Of a stretch of DNA of 64,000 bases, positions 1 through 12,699 are shown in pieces (position 1 is the first letter of the stretch; each line of letters begins with the position of its first letter). The notes beneath the pieces were generated by a model that made no database searches, was not told the DNA's origin, and saw only the letters and a program-made list of their open reading frames with translations. Origin of the DNA: Phaseolus vulgaris (lineage: Eukaryota; Streptophyta; Magnoliopsida; Fabales; Fabaceae); assembly GCF_000499845.2 (NCBI RefSeq), contig NC_023750.2:15293503-15357502 (forward strand), written 5' to 3'. A program made the translations under genes and the position numbers.

Positions 1-360
1 AAAGACAATCTGGGGAAATTTGATCCTAAATCAGATGAGGGAATACATATTGGATATGCTATAAATGGTCATGCTTATAGAGTGTATAACAAAAAATTGC
101 TTGCAGTAGAAGAATCTATACATGTTGTATTTGATGAAACAAATTTTTCTGTGCCTAAACCTGTTCTGGATGAACCTGGTATGGATGATTTAAGAACCAT
201 TTTGCAAAAGAATCAATCTAGTGAGCTTGATGCAACTAATCCAAATTCTGTCAAAGAATCTACTGTGAATGCAGGATTGCCTAAGGAATGGAAGACACCC
301 AGGGATCTTACACTGTTAAAGAACTTAAGTGAATTATACTATGATGAGAAGTTTACTTAA
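1..360 (+). pseudogene. Copia pol fragment (integrase C-terminal region and linker)
   Basis: The window opens inside an open frame that continues to a stop at 358-360. The translation carries the conserved Copia segment after the integrase core (GKFDPKSDEGIHIGY, then HAYRVYN and HVVFDE) and ends near PKEWKTPRDL. The same segments in the same order occur in the complete Copia at 48816-56757, so this belongs to the same or a sister family, on the opposite strand. No reverse transcriptase follows, so the element is broken here. The true start lies outside the window. Confidence 0.8.
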
Positions 361-369
361 ATATCTAAA

Positions 370-1740
370 TGTGTTTTAAAAGAAGCAAATATTTGAATTA
401 ATTTCAACAAATTATTTTTGGAATTAACATATTCTTTTAATGATCAAGCAATATTAAAAAGAGATTTTTGCAAATTATATGATAGGTACATAAATCACAA
501 GTATTAATCAATGCTTTATGAAAACCTTTGATTATACCAGAATTAATGAAAACTTCTTAAACTGTAAATTGTTTGTAAATTGTTTTAATTTATATTGCTA
601 ATCAGTAACTAATACAAATTGACACAAAAATATATCAATATTCACTGTAAATATCAATATCAATTATCGCAATAGTTTCAATTATTGCAAAGAATCAAAC
701 AAGTCTGCAAAGAACAAAATTAATAGATTAATGTTTTAAAACAACCAATTGATTATACCAATACAAATTATTATGCAGACATTTTGTAAAATAGAGATAA
801 AGAACACATAAAAGACACCAAAATTTTATATTAGTTCACCACAATAGAGCTACATCCAGTCTCACCTCACACCAAGGTGGATTTCACTAAAAGCAACACA
901 ATTTCTTTAAAAGAAATACAAAACGGTTCTTAAACACTACAAGAAGGTAAACCACTCACTGCAACACCTTGTCACAACAGTGAAAGACACCAAGAAACCC
1001 TATCTTGGCTACAATCTAACACACAAATTTAGTGTAGTATAAAAGGGAATGAATTAACTTGAAAAGTGGATCAAGATACAACAAGATCCCTCAAATTCAC
1101 AACAACAATAGTTAAATATATTTGACCTCAACCTAGATGATGAAAGTTTTGCTCCAAGAAACCTCAAAGATCTTTGAAAGACTATTTCTTTCAAAAACTT
1201 GAATTACAAAGGCTCTCACAGATGTATAATTGTAAATTGTATGAGTAACCTTTCTCTAAAATAATGCAGGCCCTTTTATAGAGATTTAACATAAATTATT
1301 TTTATTAAAAGTGTGTAGTTAAGTAAAATCAACTTGTTAAAAAATCAAAACAATATGTTGATTTCACTTTAAAAATGTAATATGCATGAAAACTGATTTT
1401 TCTCAAATAGAAAGTACTTAAATTGAAAATATTTCTTATGTTACATGTTAAAACATGGTTTTCAATATATAAAACATGAAAAATCTAAAAACTTTTAAAT
1501 ATTTTAATCAATTGAAAAAAAAATGTAACTTTTCATAAAACAATTTAAAACCAGTTGAAAAAAGTTTTAACTAGTTAAAAAATATTTGTTCTTTGATTCA
1601 TTATCATTTCTTAAGACAAAAGATAAATCAAGACACACAAAATAAAAACTAAACTACCTTGACACTTAAGGTAACAAATCTTCAGTTTGACTTCATCAAA
1701 CAACAAAGTTAGATCCTTGAGATGTCCAACCGACCCTACA
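370..1740 (-). repeat. LTR-like sequence related to the Copia family at 12.7, 48.8 and 55.6 kb
   Basis: Around 830-900 there is a stretch (ttcacc...gagctacatccagtct) that matches the mid-part of the Copia LTRs at 12700-13805, 48816-49957 and 55619-56757 in the same orientation. Candidate ends are TG at 370 and CA at 1740, flanked by CTAAA and CTACA, a 4-of-5 match that may be a decayed TSD. The ends are therefore tentative. It directly follows the pol fragment in the opposite orientation, which suggests an independent insertion or rearrangement. Confidence 0.45.
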
Positions 1741-1745
1741 CTACA

Positions 1746-3740
1746 TTATGGGGAACATAATTTTATTTTGAGACTGAACCCCACTAATACTTCTATCAAC
1801 GATCTTCCAAGATTCTTTTTCAAATAGTTTCTCAAATTCCTCTTCAAACATACTTATTTAAATTCATTTTCACAGTTATCCTAAGACAAGTAATCCATGT
1901 GATTTCTATCAAGAAAATGAATTTGTAAGTGTAAGACAAAGATGTTTCTTTAACAAAAAGAAAAGAATTAAATGTAATTTTCTCCTATGTACTTTTATGT
2001 AAAATTGGGTTTAGTCTCTAGTCAATACTCTATACTACTTAGATCTTTGTAATATAAAAATTATTGAAATACATCATCATAAGTAGATGACATTAACAAT
2101 TTTGTCATTCATGTGACAAATTGACTAATGTTTAAACTATTTAAAAATATAAAATAATAAATATTTTTTATTTATATTACAAAAATATATTATAATAAAT
2201 ATTATATTTTTTTTCTATTTTTTTTAAACTTGTGCATAAATAAGATTTATATGTGGTGAAACATTGTAGTTAGTTTTTATTTCTTTTATTAGGTGAAATT
2301 AATTTTTATCTTATATTCAGTATTTCATAAATAATATTTTAACAGTTTATAAAATTTAAACACTCTTTTAAGTACGCTGTTTCCAAATGTTAATTTCTAA
2401 ATTTTTTATATTTAATATATATTTCTCTTTATAATACGTAAATTCGTATTTTATCCTTTAAAGTAAAATAAATTTATTATCATTTAACATACGCAAATCA
2501 ATATAACAAAATTATCTCGTTTATTAAGTATGATATTTTATTTTAAATTTATTTAAAAATATTTTAAGAAAATATATAAGATTATTAGTATATAATATAC
2601 AATACGAAAATATAAAAACTAAATAATATAAGCAGAATAATTAACTTAAAAGAATTACAAGAGTTCACAATTAATTAAAATTTAAAAGGCAAATAATTTA
2701 AAATATAATGTTTATCAATTAATTTAAAATAAATTTAATATAAAAATATTAGTTTAACATATTAATTTTTTTTATTTTATATGTATCAACCACTTTTACA
2801 CATAGTTTTATAAAAAATTATTTTACATAAAAGAATTAGTAAAAATTGTTTGTAGTATTCTCATGTGGATAATGATTCCTTACATATTTTAATAACCTTT
2901 ACACCAAAATCTAAGTCTAAATCAGTTTGCTACGTTAAAAAATTATTAACGTTTTTTACTATTTATTTCAATAGTTTAAATAAGTCTAGAGTTTGAACTA
3001 AAACCAAAAATCAATTTTATATAGTAATAAAAAAGCGAAAAAATCGATTTTATATAATAATAAAAAAACGAAAAAGATATTTAAAAAAAATAAAACATGC
3101 AAATTTTAATAGATTCAAGAAATCACATAAGCAACCAAGATTAATATAATTAAATGCAAACTACATGATAAATTAAAAAAAGAACATCTAAGATGGATAT
3201 TGGAATTTAAAATGTAACTTCCTTACCCCAAAATAAGAGACAGATCAAAAGAGCCAAATAGGTCATGATTTAAAGAATACTACACGGAGGAAAAGAAGCA
3301 TGAGTGATAACAATGCAAACCAGTTTTTGATTTGTCTTTTCTCTAAAAATATTTTTCTTTAAAACTTTAAGCAGCAGAAAAATGGTTTCAGATGTGAATG
3401 GCATAAAGGAGATTTTAATTATGGTAAAACATTATATGAAGGTGAATAGAGTCTAAAACTGAAAGGAAATTCTCTCGAGTGTCCATATTTAGGGACTGTA
3501 AACAATTATTCCTTGAGAAAGAAATATTACACTTAAACAAAAAGGAGCCTGTTTCCTTTGAACTACACAGAAGGGTTTAGTTCCATCCCTAAATATATGT
3601 TTACACTGTATTCTTGTTTACAATGTTGAGGAACTAGAAACAAATACTATAAAGAATAAAGAAAAAAAAAGGGAAGAAGATGAAAGAGTGAGGTGTTGGA
3701 ATATTTTTGAAGTCCAACAGAGGAAATGCGTAGTTACATT
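1746..3740. other. AT-rich intergenic sequence
   Basis: Very AT-rich DNA without a convincing open frame, repeat boundary or RNA gene. The last few hundred bases (about 3300-3740) probably include the 3' untranslated region of the FBN4 gene, which is read on the minus strand and stops at 3751. I see nothing else I can support. Confidence 0.5.
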
Positions 3741-3750
3741 AAGCAGGAAC

Positions 3751-6148
3751 TCAAGAAATCACAAAGACCCTTAGCTCGCCTCTATCTCCTCTTGTGATGC
3801 GGGTATCTGAGTCAAGATATGTAATTTCAAATTCACCACTTCCTCTATTGGAAGAAGGCCTCAATGCATCCGGAATTTGAGGCACCTCTAACGGTGGCAA
3901 CTGTGCCAAATTCCCACCCGTCTTCACAGTGGTTTTCTCAAATACTATCTTCACCTTTGAAGATCCTGAGACATTTACAAACTCACAGAACATAAAAAGC
4001 CACTCTCAAGACTCTACAATAGTACAACACAACAATTATCATACATGGCAATTTGTAGCAAGAAATCATGCAAAACTTACAACAAATATGCAGAGATAAT
4101 AAACAAAGACATGAAAACATAAAACCAACCTATAAGTTCAAATTTGTGAGCTAATGTGGCTGTTACTTCAAGGGGTGGTAGTGGCCATGGAGCACCCAAC
4201 TGAAGCTCCACTATGTTATCAAAATCTTTGCTTAGGATGTCAATTCGCTGAAAAACCTATTAACACAAAATGCATGAATGCTATAAATATTATGCGTGAC
4301 TAGTAATTGGAAAAAACTTGCGGTGGAAACAAAATCGGATGCATAGCGCAAAAAAGGAAACGAATAAGAAAAAAATATTATGATTTGTAATACTCTAACA
4401 TGAGAAAAAAGATATCATAATTTGTAATAATCTAACATCTTGCTCAGTCTTTGTTAGAAATCCCCACTAGAGATATAGCCAAAATCAGTGTATATAAATG
4501 AGGGCAAGGTTATCAGACTCGAGAATCTACTCGTGGGAGTCCAGTAAACTCGACTCGTAAACCCAACTCGTAGAAGAGTCTACTTCACATAAAAAATTTA
4601 ACAAAAAAAAAATAATTCATGATATCAAATCCATAATATTGAAATAAACAAGTTCATACACCAATAAAATAACTAAAACAACACAAATGTTATAGTTTTA
4701 AAAGTCTCATTCATCTAATCCTCTAAGGAAATCATCTCCAAGATCTTCATGATCATCTCCATCTTCATCATCACCATGTTCATCATCATCATCATCTTCA
4801 TCATCATCAAAAACTATATTATCAAAATCAGCTGCATCTAGAATTGAATCATTTAAACTTGTTCCTCCACCTAAGTCAACATTCACACCATCATTTTCAA
4901 GTAGAGTTTGCTCAACCTCAACAACATTATCTCCTTCTTCAGTTATCCATTCATTATCGGACTGAATGTCTTCAAATGGAAGAGCAATAGATCTTCTAAT
5001 TTGTTTGTTTCTCAACTTCGAATTATACATTACATAAACTAAGTCACTTGACTCTTAAACTCGTAAGGGTTTACGAGTTAACCCTAGAGTTTGATAACCT
5101 TGAATGAGGGTAACCCTAATCTTTCTGCCATAAATTTTGGGGTTGAATTGAGCCATAATGTAAATTCAGAAATGTCTATCCTAGTGATTGGTATTCAAAC
5201 TATAAGTCTTTTCCAGATATCCTCAGGTAAGAGGAGGGTGTTGTACAGAGTTAGATCTCACATTGACATAGAGATAAAGATAAGGAAAAATAATGGATAC
5301 AAATTGGAGAGCCCCCACCTCTTAAACTAGAAACTAGAATTTGGGTTGAGTTAAACCTCCTAACGAATTTCTAAGAGATCTCAGCTACATGCCAGTCAAA
5401 ATTGATACATTTTTTCCAGGAAAAAAAGTATATCTGACACTGACAATTGACAATAGGAATATGAGGGACACAGTTTTATTAGAATCCGTAACTTGCTCTA
5501 CCACTGTGCATAATTTTAAACTTGAAATTTCCTATTGTGTATGACAAGCAATGAAGCCATAATAGTAGCATATGTGGTTGATAACTGAACAAAAACCTGT
5601 TCAAGAGTTATGGGAAGGAGTCTTCCAATGGGAGGTCCAGGGCGACTACCACCTAGAGTTCGAGATGAGAATGCACTGCTATATATGAGTTTCCATCTTC
5701 CCTGCAATTTATCAAGACCAACGGAAATATCCACAAGTCCTCCAGCAGCCTCAAGTTCCTTAGCCGCCCCATCAGCCTTTCGCAGATCATCTTCACTAGC
5801 GGCAAGACCTCTATTCAGCCCAGAAACAGCACTCTGCACTTATTCCATGCTCAACTCAAGCATAAGAAACATAACCATAACGAAAATCACAATCATACGA
5901 TGCCGTAAAAGGGCACCACTCACCAGCAGATTGAGCTTCAGAGAGGAGATGGAATCTGAGGTGTCCCCAGCGTAGCCAGAAGAATATGAAGCAGGGTCAG
6001 CCACACCCGCAGTAGATTTGACAAGAAAAGAAGGTCTGGCTTGAGAAGGTTTTGGTGCGAGAAGAAGGGTGTTGCATCGGGACCTGTGAAGGGAAGAAGA
6101 GAAAAAAGAGAAGGGTGAAGGGTGGGGAAGAAGGTTGAGGGAGGCCAT
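3751..6148 (-). CDS. FBN4: Plastid lipid-associated protein / fibrillin 4 (harpin-binding protein 1 type), four exons
   Basis: Exons on the minus strand are 6148-5924, 5833-5597, 4256-4130 and 3965-3751. All introns are GT-AG and phases agree, giving 804 bp and 267 aa. The start at 6148 is chosen because it opens a Ser/Leu/Pro/Arg-rich chloroplast transit peptide (about residues 1-50); two upstream ATG frames lack this context. The mature part has the fibrillin landmarks SGLNRGL, KLQGRWKLIYSSAFSSR, LGAPWPLPPLE, VFEKTTVKT, and the C-terminus ITRGDRGELRVFVIS. By family knowledge fibrillins coat plastoglobules and bind lipids; FBN4 is linked to plastoquinone partitioning, stress tolerance and harpin binding. 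Length and ending match FBN4/PAP6. Intron 2 (1340 bp) is swollen by a hAT remnant. No frame break is seen, so the gene looks intact. The FBN4 subclass is recognised from memory, not from a search. Confidence 0.92.
4505..5102 (-). mobile_element. hAT transposon remnant inside FBN4 intron 2
   Basis: Terminal inverted repeats CAAGGTTATCA (4505) and TGATAACCTTG (ending 5102) are followed inwards by ACTC/GAGT. The element is flanked by the perfect 8-bp duplication AATGAGGG at 4497-4504 and 5103-5110. An 8-bp TSD and this terminus style are hAT hallmarks. At 598 bp it is an internally deleted, non-autonomous copy that keeps only the C-terminal end of the transposase. It lies wholly in the intron, away from both splice sites, in sense orientation to FBN4. 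Confidence 0.88.
4707..5030 (-). pseudogene. C-terminal end of a hAT transposase, acidic tail
   Basis: An open frame of 107 codons runs inside the hAT remnant. It begins near MYNSKLRNKQ, continues through LPFEDIQSDNEWITEE, and ends in a long Asp/Glu run before LRGLDE. Plant hAT transposases often end with a short conserved stretch followed by an acidic tail, and the position next to the terminal repeat fits. The catalytic RNase-H-like core and the dimerisation region are absent, so it cannot transpose. It might look like an independent acidic protein; the flanking TIRs and TSD argue against that. Confidence 0.68.
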
Positions 6149-6345
6149 GAATAGTGGGTTTTGGAATGGGAAAGTGTAGAATTTGGAAGAGATTTTTGGA
6201 GAAGATGAGCATGTGACTGAGATTTGAGTGAGAAAGACGGGACAAGCACAGAAGAACACCAATATGAATGGAACACGGGACAGGAAGAGGTGTGACTTTT
6301 TCTATGCTTGCCTCCGAGCGCGCCACGTAATGCTTTAACATTTTT
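6149..6345 (-). promoter_or_regulatory. FBN4 5' UTR / proximal promoter
   Basis: The 200 bp upstream of the FBN4 start are locally less AT-rich than the surrounding DNA. They contain an ACGT core within CCACGTAA at 6323-6330, a G-box-like site typical of light- and abscisic-acid-responsive promoters. No clear TATA box could be placed with confidence. The functional reading is inference. Confidence 0.35.
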
Positions 6346-6962
6346 TTAAAATGTTTATTAAAAACAGAAAAAACGAGAAATTACAAAAGAGAATAAACTA
6401 AATTAAAAAACTTGAATATCCATCATACATCAACACTAATAATAAAGTTTTTTTTATGTGTAAATTTATATTAGTATTTGTTAAGGCTGATAAAAAAGTA
6501 TTGTTAAGATAATATATATTTTCCATTTCCCTAAAACAATAAATTTTAAGTTCTCTTTTAACTCTTTAAATTATTTCATTATATTTATGTTTTCCGTAAT
6601 TTTAAAATATTTACTTTCAGATTCTAAAGTATATTTTTGTGGTATTCTTGTTGTTAATATTTATAACTATTTTCAATTGAAAAATTAAATTTGTAAAATA
6701 AATAAAAATAAATTTTATTAATACTTTCTGCATATTTAAATAAATTATTTGTTGTTCTAGGTAAAGAGTTGGGTAAGGAAGTAACATGAGAAAGTTTTTA
6801 AATATTTAATTTCTCAGTCTTTCCAAAAATTTAGTCCCCTTTTCATTCTAATAGTACCATTTCTTTTATAAATAATTGATCCCTTGTAGAGGAATCTCAA
6901 TTGTTATGTTTTGAGGGTGAATAGTGAAGTTTTTGAGAGATTATTATACCACAAATAAATAA

Positions 6963-6966
<4 letters not shown>
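6346..6966. other. AT-rich intergenic sequence upstream of FBN4
   Basis: No gene, repeat boundary or RNA feature is recognised here. It is AT-rich and leads into the microsatellite at 6967. Confidence 0.4.

Positions 6967-7020
<54 letters not shown>
6967..7020. repeat. (AT)27 microsatellite
   Basis: An uninterrupted run of AT dinucleotides of about 54 bp, preceded by a few AAAT units. Such long pure runs are usually length-polymorphic. Confidence 0.97.
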
Positions 7021-7023
<3 letters not shown>

Positions 7024-7555
7024 CGAGGGATATCTTTAGCAAGATGGACGCTTACGAGGCAATCTTAATTAACACCATGTGACAATTTTTTAGGGGTCGA
7101 CCCATCATCTAATGGTATTGTCCAAGTGACACGCAGGATGGTATAATCATCCACGGGTTGATCATAGAATTTTGGATGGCACACAACTCCCAATCTTGAA
7201 TCGAGTAGGTAAAGAGACTTATCTAGCGAAATAAAAGCTTCTGGAATAAGGCTCACTCAATCGTCACATCTTATAGGCGTTCATACATTTACTCATTCAA
7301 AAATGATTTTTCGACACCCATTTTTTCTTGTGTCAAAATACAATTTGTTTAGGTGTTTGGATTGCTTATGTGATAGGAGCATTTTTGTAAAATGAGAAAG
7401 ACAGAGAAAAAAATGTAATTTTTTTTATAAAAACTTTCATGTTAGGCATTATTATGTAATTTGACATTTCAGCTAGGCTGACACCTCAAGTAACAACAAT
7501 CATTTGTCATCACACGAAAAAAATATTATTAAAAGAAGAAAAAATAAAGAAAATA
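7021..7555. other. Unrecognised sequence between microsatellite and LINE
   Basis: A 63-codon minus-strand frame at 7065-7256 has no family I recognise and no supporting context. The block around 7080-7230 is less AT-rich than its flanks and may be a transposon fragment, but no terminal repeat or TSD is visible. Confidence 0.3.
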
Positions 7556-7559
7556 CAAA

Positions 7560-10085
7560 ATATGGGAGGATTAGCTCAAAACCCATATGTTAACAAAAAC
7601 AATACGTAGGTAAACTATACCTATTCATAAAGAATTCTAAGAACATATTAGATGAAAGTCTATTATACCAATGAAATGATTCTCTATGAGTAAATCCTAA
7701 ATTAACCAACTTATCAGCACACACATTCCATTCACAGAAAATATGAGAAACCGTAAACTTGATTTTTCCACAGTAATTAAGACAAGTATTCCATCGATTA
7801 CGAAACATCCAAGGAACAATTGTTCTAGCAATAAACGCAGCACAACCCAAGGCAAAATCACACTCCAACCAGACATTAGTAAGTCCCATCTTTTGAGCTT
7901 CCTCCAAAGAATATATAACTCCATAAAACTCAGCAACCAAAGCAGTCTTAATGTCAAGAAACGCAGAGAAGACTCCAATAAACTCCCCCATACGTCCTCG
8001 AAAAATACCTCCACAAGTGGCAAGACCTGCATATCCCCTAGCGGCCCCATCAATGTTAATTTTAACCCAGTCTGGTGAAGGAAACTCTCATCTAACAGGA
8101 AGAGGACGAAGAACTTTACCAGTACGAGTATTAATACCAAAAAGTTTAATCACGCTGAAACCCATCATATCATTCTTCATTGAAGCTTTAAATGAATTTC
8201 CCACTAGACAAGTTAAATCTTTAATAACTGAAATAGCCCTAGAAACCTCAATCTTAACCTGAAAACGAGCATAATTCCTCATATGCCATAACATCCAAAT
8301 AGAAAAGGTTATCACAACAAGCTTAATCAATTTAAAAAAAGAACTACCATCACTCTTAATAAAAGAAAGAAGATCATCCTTATTAGAGAAATGAGAAGTA
8401 GGAAAAATCTGCCGAACCCAACTCCAAATATACAAAGCATTAGGGAATTCAAAAAATAAATGTTGAATAAATTTCTCATTCTTTTCACAAAGCGTACACA
8501 TAGAACAAATATGCAAACCTTTACTTTGAATATGCCGATCTGTAGGAAGCCGCCCATGAAAAACTTTCCAAAGGACAAGAGTTTTTGAAGGCAGGATATA
8601 TGAAAACCAAATAAACTTACCCCAACCACAGGGAACTCCTAGTTCCAAGAAAAAATTTCTAGCCGATTTAAGAGTGAACTGACCAGACTCCTCTAGAGTC
8701 CAATTAGGAATATCCTGTTCCGCCCTAACCATGATATGACTAAAAAGATGAGGCATATGCGGTAAAGACAAAGGAATATTCCAATCACAACTTGTCCAAA
8801 ACTGAGAGTCTGTATCTGGAATGTTGACACCATTAGATAACCCTACAATATGTGCTAAAGAAGTTGTAGAATACCATTTATCATTCCATAAATTAATAAA
8901 AGAACATGTACCAGCAGTTCAAGAAGTATTATCAAGTATAGTAGAATAAAACTGCTTAATTCCAGGCCAAAGAGATGAGGATCTGTAAACCTTTTTAAAA
9001 TCGTATTTTGATTTAAGAACCCTGGCTTTTAAGAGCAAAGACCAAGACCTATTGCTATAGGCAAAGTTCCAAGCAAGTTTAAGAAGATATGCTTTATTTT
9101 CATGGTGAAGGTTAATAATCTTCAAACCTCCATTCTCAAGGGGAGAACAAATCGTAGCCCAATTAACAGTAATTATGCCTTTCTTCAGAATATCGCCAGT
9201 CCATATATAGTTTCGACATCACTGCTCAACTTGCTTAAGAAGAGAAACATGTCATTTATACAAGTTAAAACTATGGGCTAGAATTCCCGCGTATTGACCA
9301 ATTGAATCTGACCCATCATGCTAAGAGATTTTCCTTTTCCAAGATGCGAGCTTCAATTTGATTTTATCCGCCAAAGGTTGTAGAAAATGAATCTTTGGAG
9401 CACCAACAAATATAGGCACTCCTAAATAATTGAAAGGAAAACAACCATGATTACAAGAAAGAATACGCTGAATTTTGGTGACAAATCTTGCAGAATTATC
9501 CATGGTGAAAAAATTACTCTTAAAATTGTTAACATATTGATCCGAGAAATCACCATATATTTTAAGAAAGGTACTCAAATTTCTAAGAGACTTATTATCC
9601 GCCCTACAGAAAACAAAAATATCATCAGCATACAAAACCTGAGAGGGAGTGAGAAAACCTTGCGGACCAGCCATAGTAGAATCTTCTTATCATTCACAAG
9701 CTTAGATAAGCCTCTATTGAGAACTTCCTCTGCAAGACAGAAAAGTAGAGGAGACAAATTATCACCTTGTTTGACACCTCTACTACAGGGAAAAAAAAAC
9801 CCACTAGACTGCCATTTATTTTGATAGAAAGCATAGCAAATTGCAGAATAGTACTAATCCAACCGACAAACAAGGGGTGAAAACCAAAGTGTGTCAAAAC
9901 TAATAATAAAATCTTCCAACTCAGAGTATCAAAGGCTTTATGAATACCAACTTTGTACGCCACATTACCTCCTCGAACCTTTTTAGATAACATGTTAATA
10001 GCCTCTGAAGCAATACCAATACAATCCTAAATTTGTCTCCCATGCATAAACCCATACTGATTAGGAGAAATTAGGAAACTTACCA
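7560..10085 (-). mobile_element. Decayed L1-type LINE, 5'-truncated (RT, zf-RVT, RNase H)
   Basis: Read on the minus strand, fragments occur in the order of a plant L1 ORF2. A reverse transcriptase starts around 10085 (NQYGFMHGRQ), with YADD at about 9630. An RVT zinc-finger region covers 8771-8088 (LCEKNEKFIQHLFFEF). A C-terminal RNase H-like domain spans 7991-7590. The blocks at 9321-9674, 8919-9125, 8088-8771 and 7590-7991 share one frame, broken by stops; a frameshift lies near 9685. The endonuclease and the start of the reverse transcriptase are missing. I could not identify a poly-A tail or TSD at the 3' end, so the boundaries are approximate. Confidence 0.85.
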
Positions 10086-10269
10086 ATTGGTTTTAATTTC
10101 TGTTTAAGTATTTTGCTTTGATTTTCATCATTTAGATTTTTAAATAATTATTTTCAGTCACTAATATTTTATTTATAAAATAAATTAATAATATTTATTA
10201 AAATAAAATATGTGAATATTATATTACAACACTAGTATTTATCACTACAATGATTTAACACATAAATAG
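10086..10269. other. Short AT-rich spacer
   Basis: AT-rich sequence between the truncated LINE and the next LTR, with nothing recognisable. Confidence 0.4.
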
Positions 10270-11332
10270 TGTTGAACAAGATGTTTTGATGTCTCCAAAT
10301 CCAAGTGGAAAGCTTGAAGACCTTGTTGTTGTTATGTGTGTGTCTAGTTGTTTGAAACTTGTTAATTCACTCCTTAAGATGATCTAAGTTCATTTGAATC
10401 TTTAACCTTTTGAAAAGATGGGTTTTATAATTTTTTTTTTGAAATTTCAACAGGTTGAAATTTCAAAACAACAGGTTATTTTACCTTAGTAGTTTTTGAA
10501 AAGCTTGACTTTGCTGTCAAGTCAATTCAACCGATTGTTTTGACAAAACAACCGATTATTTTTCTGAAAACCTTAACAGAATTATGTTAAGTGGTTTTAA
10601 TATGCTTTAAATGATCATAACTACCTTGGCTCCTTTATTAAATGTTTTTGACCACTTGGTTGGTCTATATAAAGGTGATTTTATGCTCCTAATCTTTGAG
10701 TAAGAAAAAGAGTTTATCAAAAACAGTTTTTCCAATATTTTGAAAGAGCTTTGGATCAATCTTAAGTGTGTGGAATAGGATAAGGTTGTAATTCTGAACT
10801 TTAAGCTTTGTAATACCCAAGTGTATTATATTCTCTTCTTCCTTGATTACTGTATTTCTGTATTGGCGTTGCCAAAGAGTGTTGTGTGTTCTTGAGGTGT
10901 TCAAGATCAACACTCTTGGTGTGGTTTGCCAAATGTAGTGTGTTTCTTGAGGGGTTCAAGGTCACTACGTTGGTGTGTGGTGTTTGTAATATGGTTTTGA
11001 TTGCATAGTGGTTTACCCAGTGGTTTCTGGGGACTGGATGTAGCTCTTGGTGTAAGAGTGAACCGGTATAAATTGCTTGTGTGCTTTTCTCTTACCCTTA
11101 ACTCTTTAATTTCTGTTTTTAAGTTGTTTTTAATTTTGTTGATAAAAACAACCGATTGAATCAAAGAAACAACCAGTTGTTTTTCTGATATCATCTTAAA
11201 ACAGTTTTGGTTCTTTGTTTCCTTGATTCCTTTCTCTGTAATTCAACATTGAATTTCATTATATCTTCAAAATTTTCGAAAATATTTTATAAACAATTCA
11301 CCCCCTCTTGTTTAAGGTCATATATTCTAACA
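10270..11332 (+). repeat. Copia 5' LTR
   Basis: Begins TGTTGAACAAG and ends TATTCTAACA, the same termini as the LTRs of the complete Copia at 48816-56757. A TATA-like box (CTATATAAAGG) near 10665 precedes the transcribed part. A primer-binding-site-like sequence (TTGGCATCAAGAGC) starts two bases after its end. No matching TSD can be tested because the other end of the element is missing. Confidence 0.8.
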
Positions 11333-11394
11333 ATTGGCATCAAGAGCTTGGTTCTTGAAAGATATTCAAGTTTGATCCTAAAAACCTTTTTCTT

Positions 11395-11881
11395 ATGGCT
11401 GAAAAATTACCTTTTGGGGAGGGTCCCTCAATAAACAGGCCACCTTTATTTTGTGGTTTTTACTATCAGTTTTGGAAGGTTAGAATGGAAATCTTTGTTG
11501 AATCACTAGATAGAGAAATTTGGGATGCAATAGAAAATGGTCCTTTTATTCCTATGTTTGAAAAAGATGATGTTTTATTTGAAAAACCTTGGTCCCAATG
11601 GACTGAGAGTGAAAGTAAAAGAGCACAATATGATTGTATTGCAAAAAATATTATCACCTCTGCCTTAAATTCTAATGAGTTTTCAGGGTCTCAAAATGTG
11701 GATCTGCTAAGGAGATGTGGGATACACTTGAAGTAACTCATGAGGGAACCAATGAAATAAAGAGAGCAAGGAGAAGAAGTCAAGCTAGAAGGGAAAAAAA
11801 GCAAAATAAAAAAGAAGTCAATCTGTGTTTGATGGCCAAGGAAGAAGATGATGGATCTTTGGCAGCCAAGAATCACCTTTG
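11395..11881 (+). pseudogene. Copia gag fragment, frameshifted
   Basis: Starts MAEKLPFGEGPSINRPP and continues through WDAIENGPFIP and NIITSALNSNEF, clearly the same gag as in the minus-strand copy at 53343-55560. The frame shifts near 11690; after that the matching gag sequence (KEMWDTLE, then a basic QARREKKQNKK segment) continues in another frame to about 11881. The zinc knuckle and everything downstream are gone. Confidence 0.82.
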
Positions 11882-12699
11882 AGCTTGAAGAATGACTGCT
11901 AAAGGGAAGAATATCAAGAGCAAAGACAATCTTTGTACCTACACTTTTCAATTGTATATGTCCTGCAGGGTTCTTTGAATGTCAAAAGACATCCTTGGCA
12001 CATGCATAGTGTTGATCAAAAGAGAAACTTCAAAGAGAGTATGTGTGTTTTCATTTCTCAATTCATGTAAGTGTGCCTTGTGACCATATGAACATCTCAA
12101 AGTCTTCTTTTTGGGTGAATCTTTTGGGGTTCTCTGTGCAAAGGCATGAACAAATTGCATACTGCATTTTCATTAATTTAAAAGGTAATTTTTGGTTATG
12201 AAAAATGTTCTTTTCGTTGTCACAGTAAAACAACCGATTGTTTTTTCGAAACAACCGATTGTTTTTCCTCTGGCACCTTTGTATAATGTTGCCAAGTTTC
12301 CTTATGCATGATTAAACCAATCCTCTTTTTGAAATCTTGCTTTTGGATAAATATACATTGAATGTGCCTCAGAATCTGATAATAAAAGATTATATCCACT
12401 TGTTTTCTTGAAAACTCTATGTCATGTTCTATTCTTGAAATGTCAACATTGTTTGTACTGCTGGACTACTGTATTATCATTCTGATTTCTGATTTCTACA
12501 ACCTTTCTCATTGTCTATTTGTGAGAACAAATAGGAGGAGAAGTCTATGCTTGATTTTGTTGTATAGATAGATTTAAAACTGTGCATTATGTTGTTGCTA
12601 TTCTGAACTTGAAAGCACTAGAACACTTCACTTTTTCTGGTTTTTCTACTAATGTTGTATATGCAGAAAACCAGTTTGTTTGTCTTGTTATCTTGTTGC

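Larger units (their letters stand above)
10270..12699 (+). mobile_element. Copia deletion derivative: 5' LTR, gag, 3' leader; pol and 3' LTR missing
   Basis: A full LTR (10270-11332) is followed by a primer-binding-site-like stretch, a gag start at 11395, then from about 12160 sequence like the region just before the 3' LTR of the same family. That region includes a purine-rich tract near 12525 (aaataggaggaga). All of pol is missing. At 12700 an LTR of the same family begins in the opposite orientation, so this element has lost its own 3' LTR. The 21-bp-spaced motif pair recurs at 10528/10549, 11149/11170 and 12231/12252. Confidence 0.75.

Noticed and set aside
4707..5030. Acidic 107-residue protein as an independent host gene
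   Set aside because: It lies between the TIRs and the TSD of a hAT element, so it is a transposase remnant.
5610..5975. 121-codon plus-strand frame
   Set aside because: Antisense shadow of FBN4 exons 1 and 2, which have matching splice sites and recognisable domains.
6967..7020. AT and TA runs (also 22067-22086 and 33301-33340) as functional origins or matrix attachment sites
   Set aside because: Simple dinucleotide microsatellites; no evidence for more.
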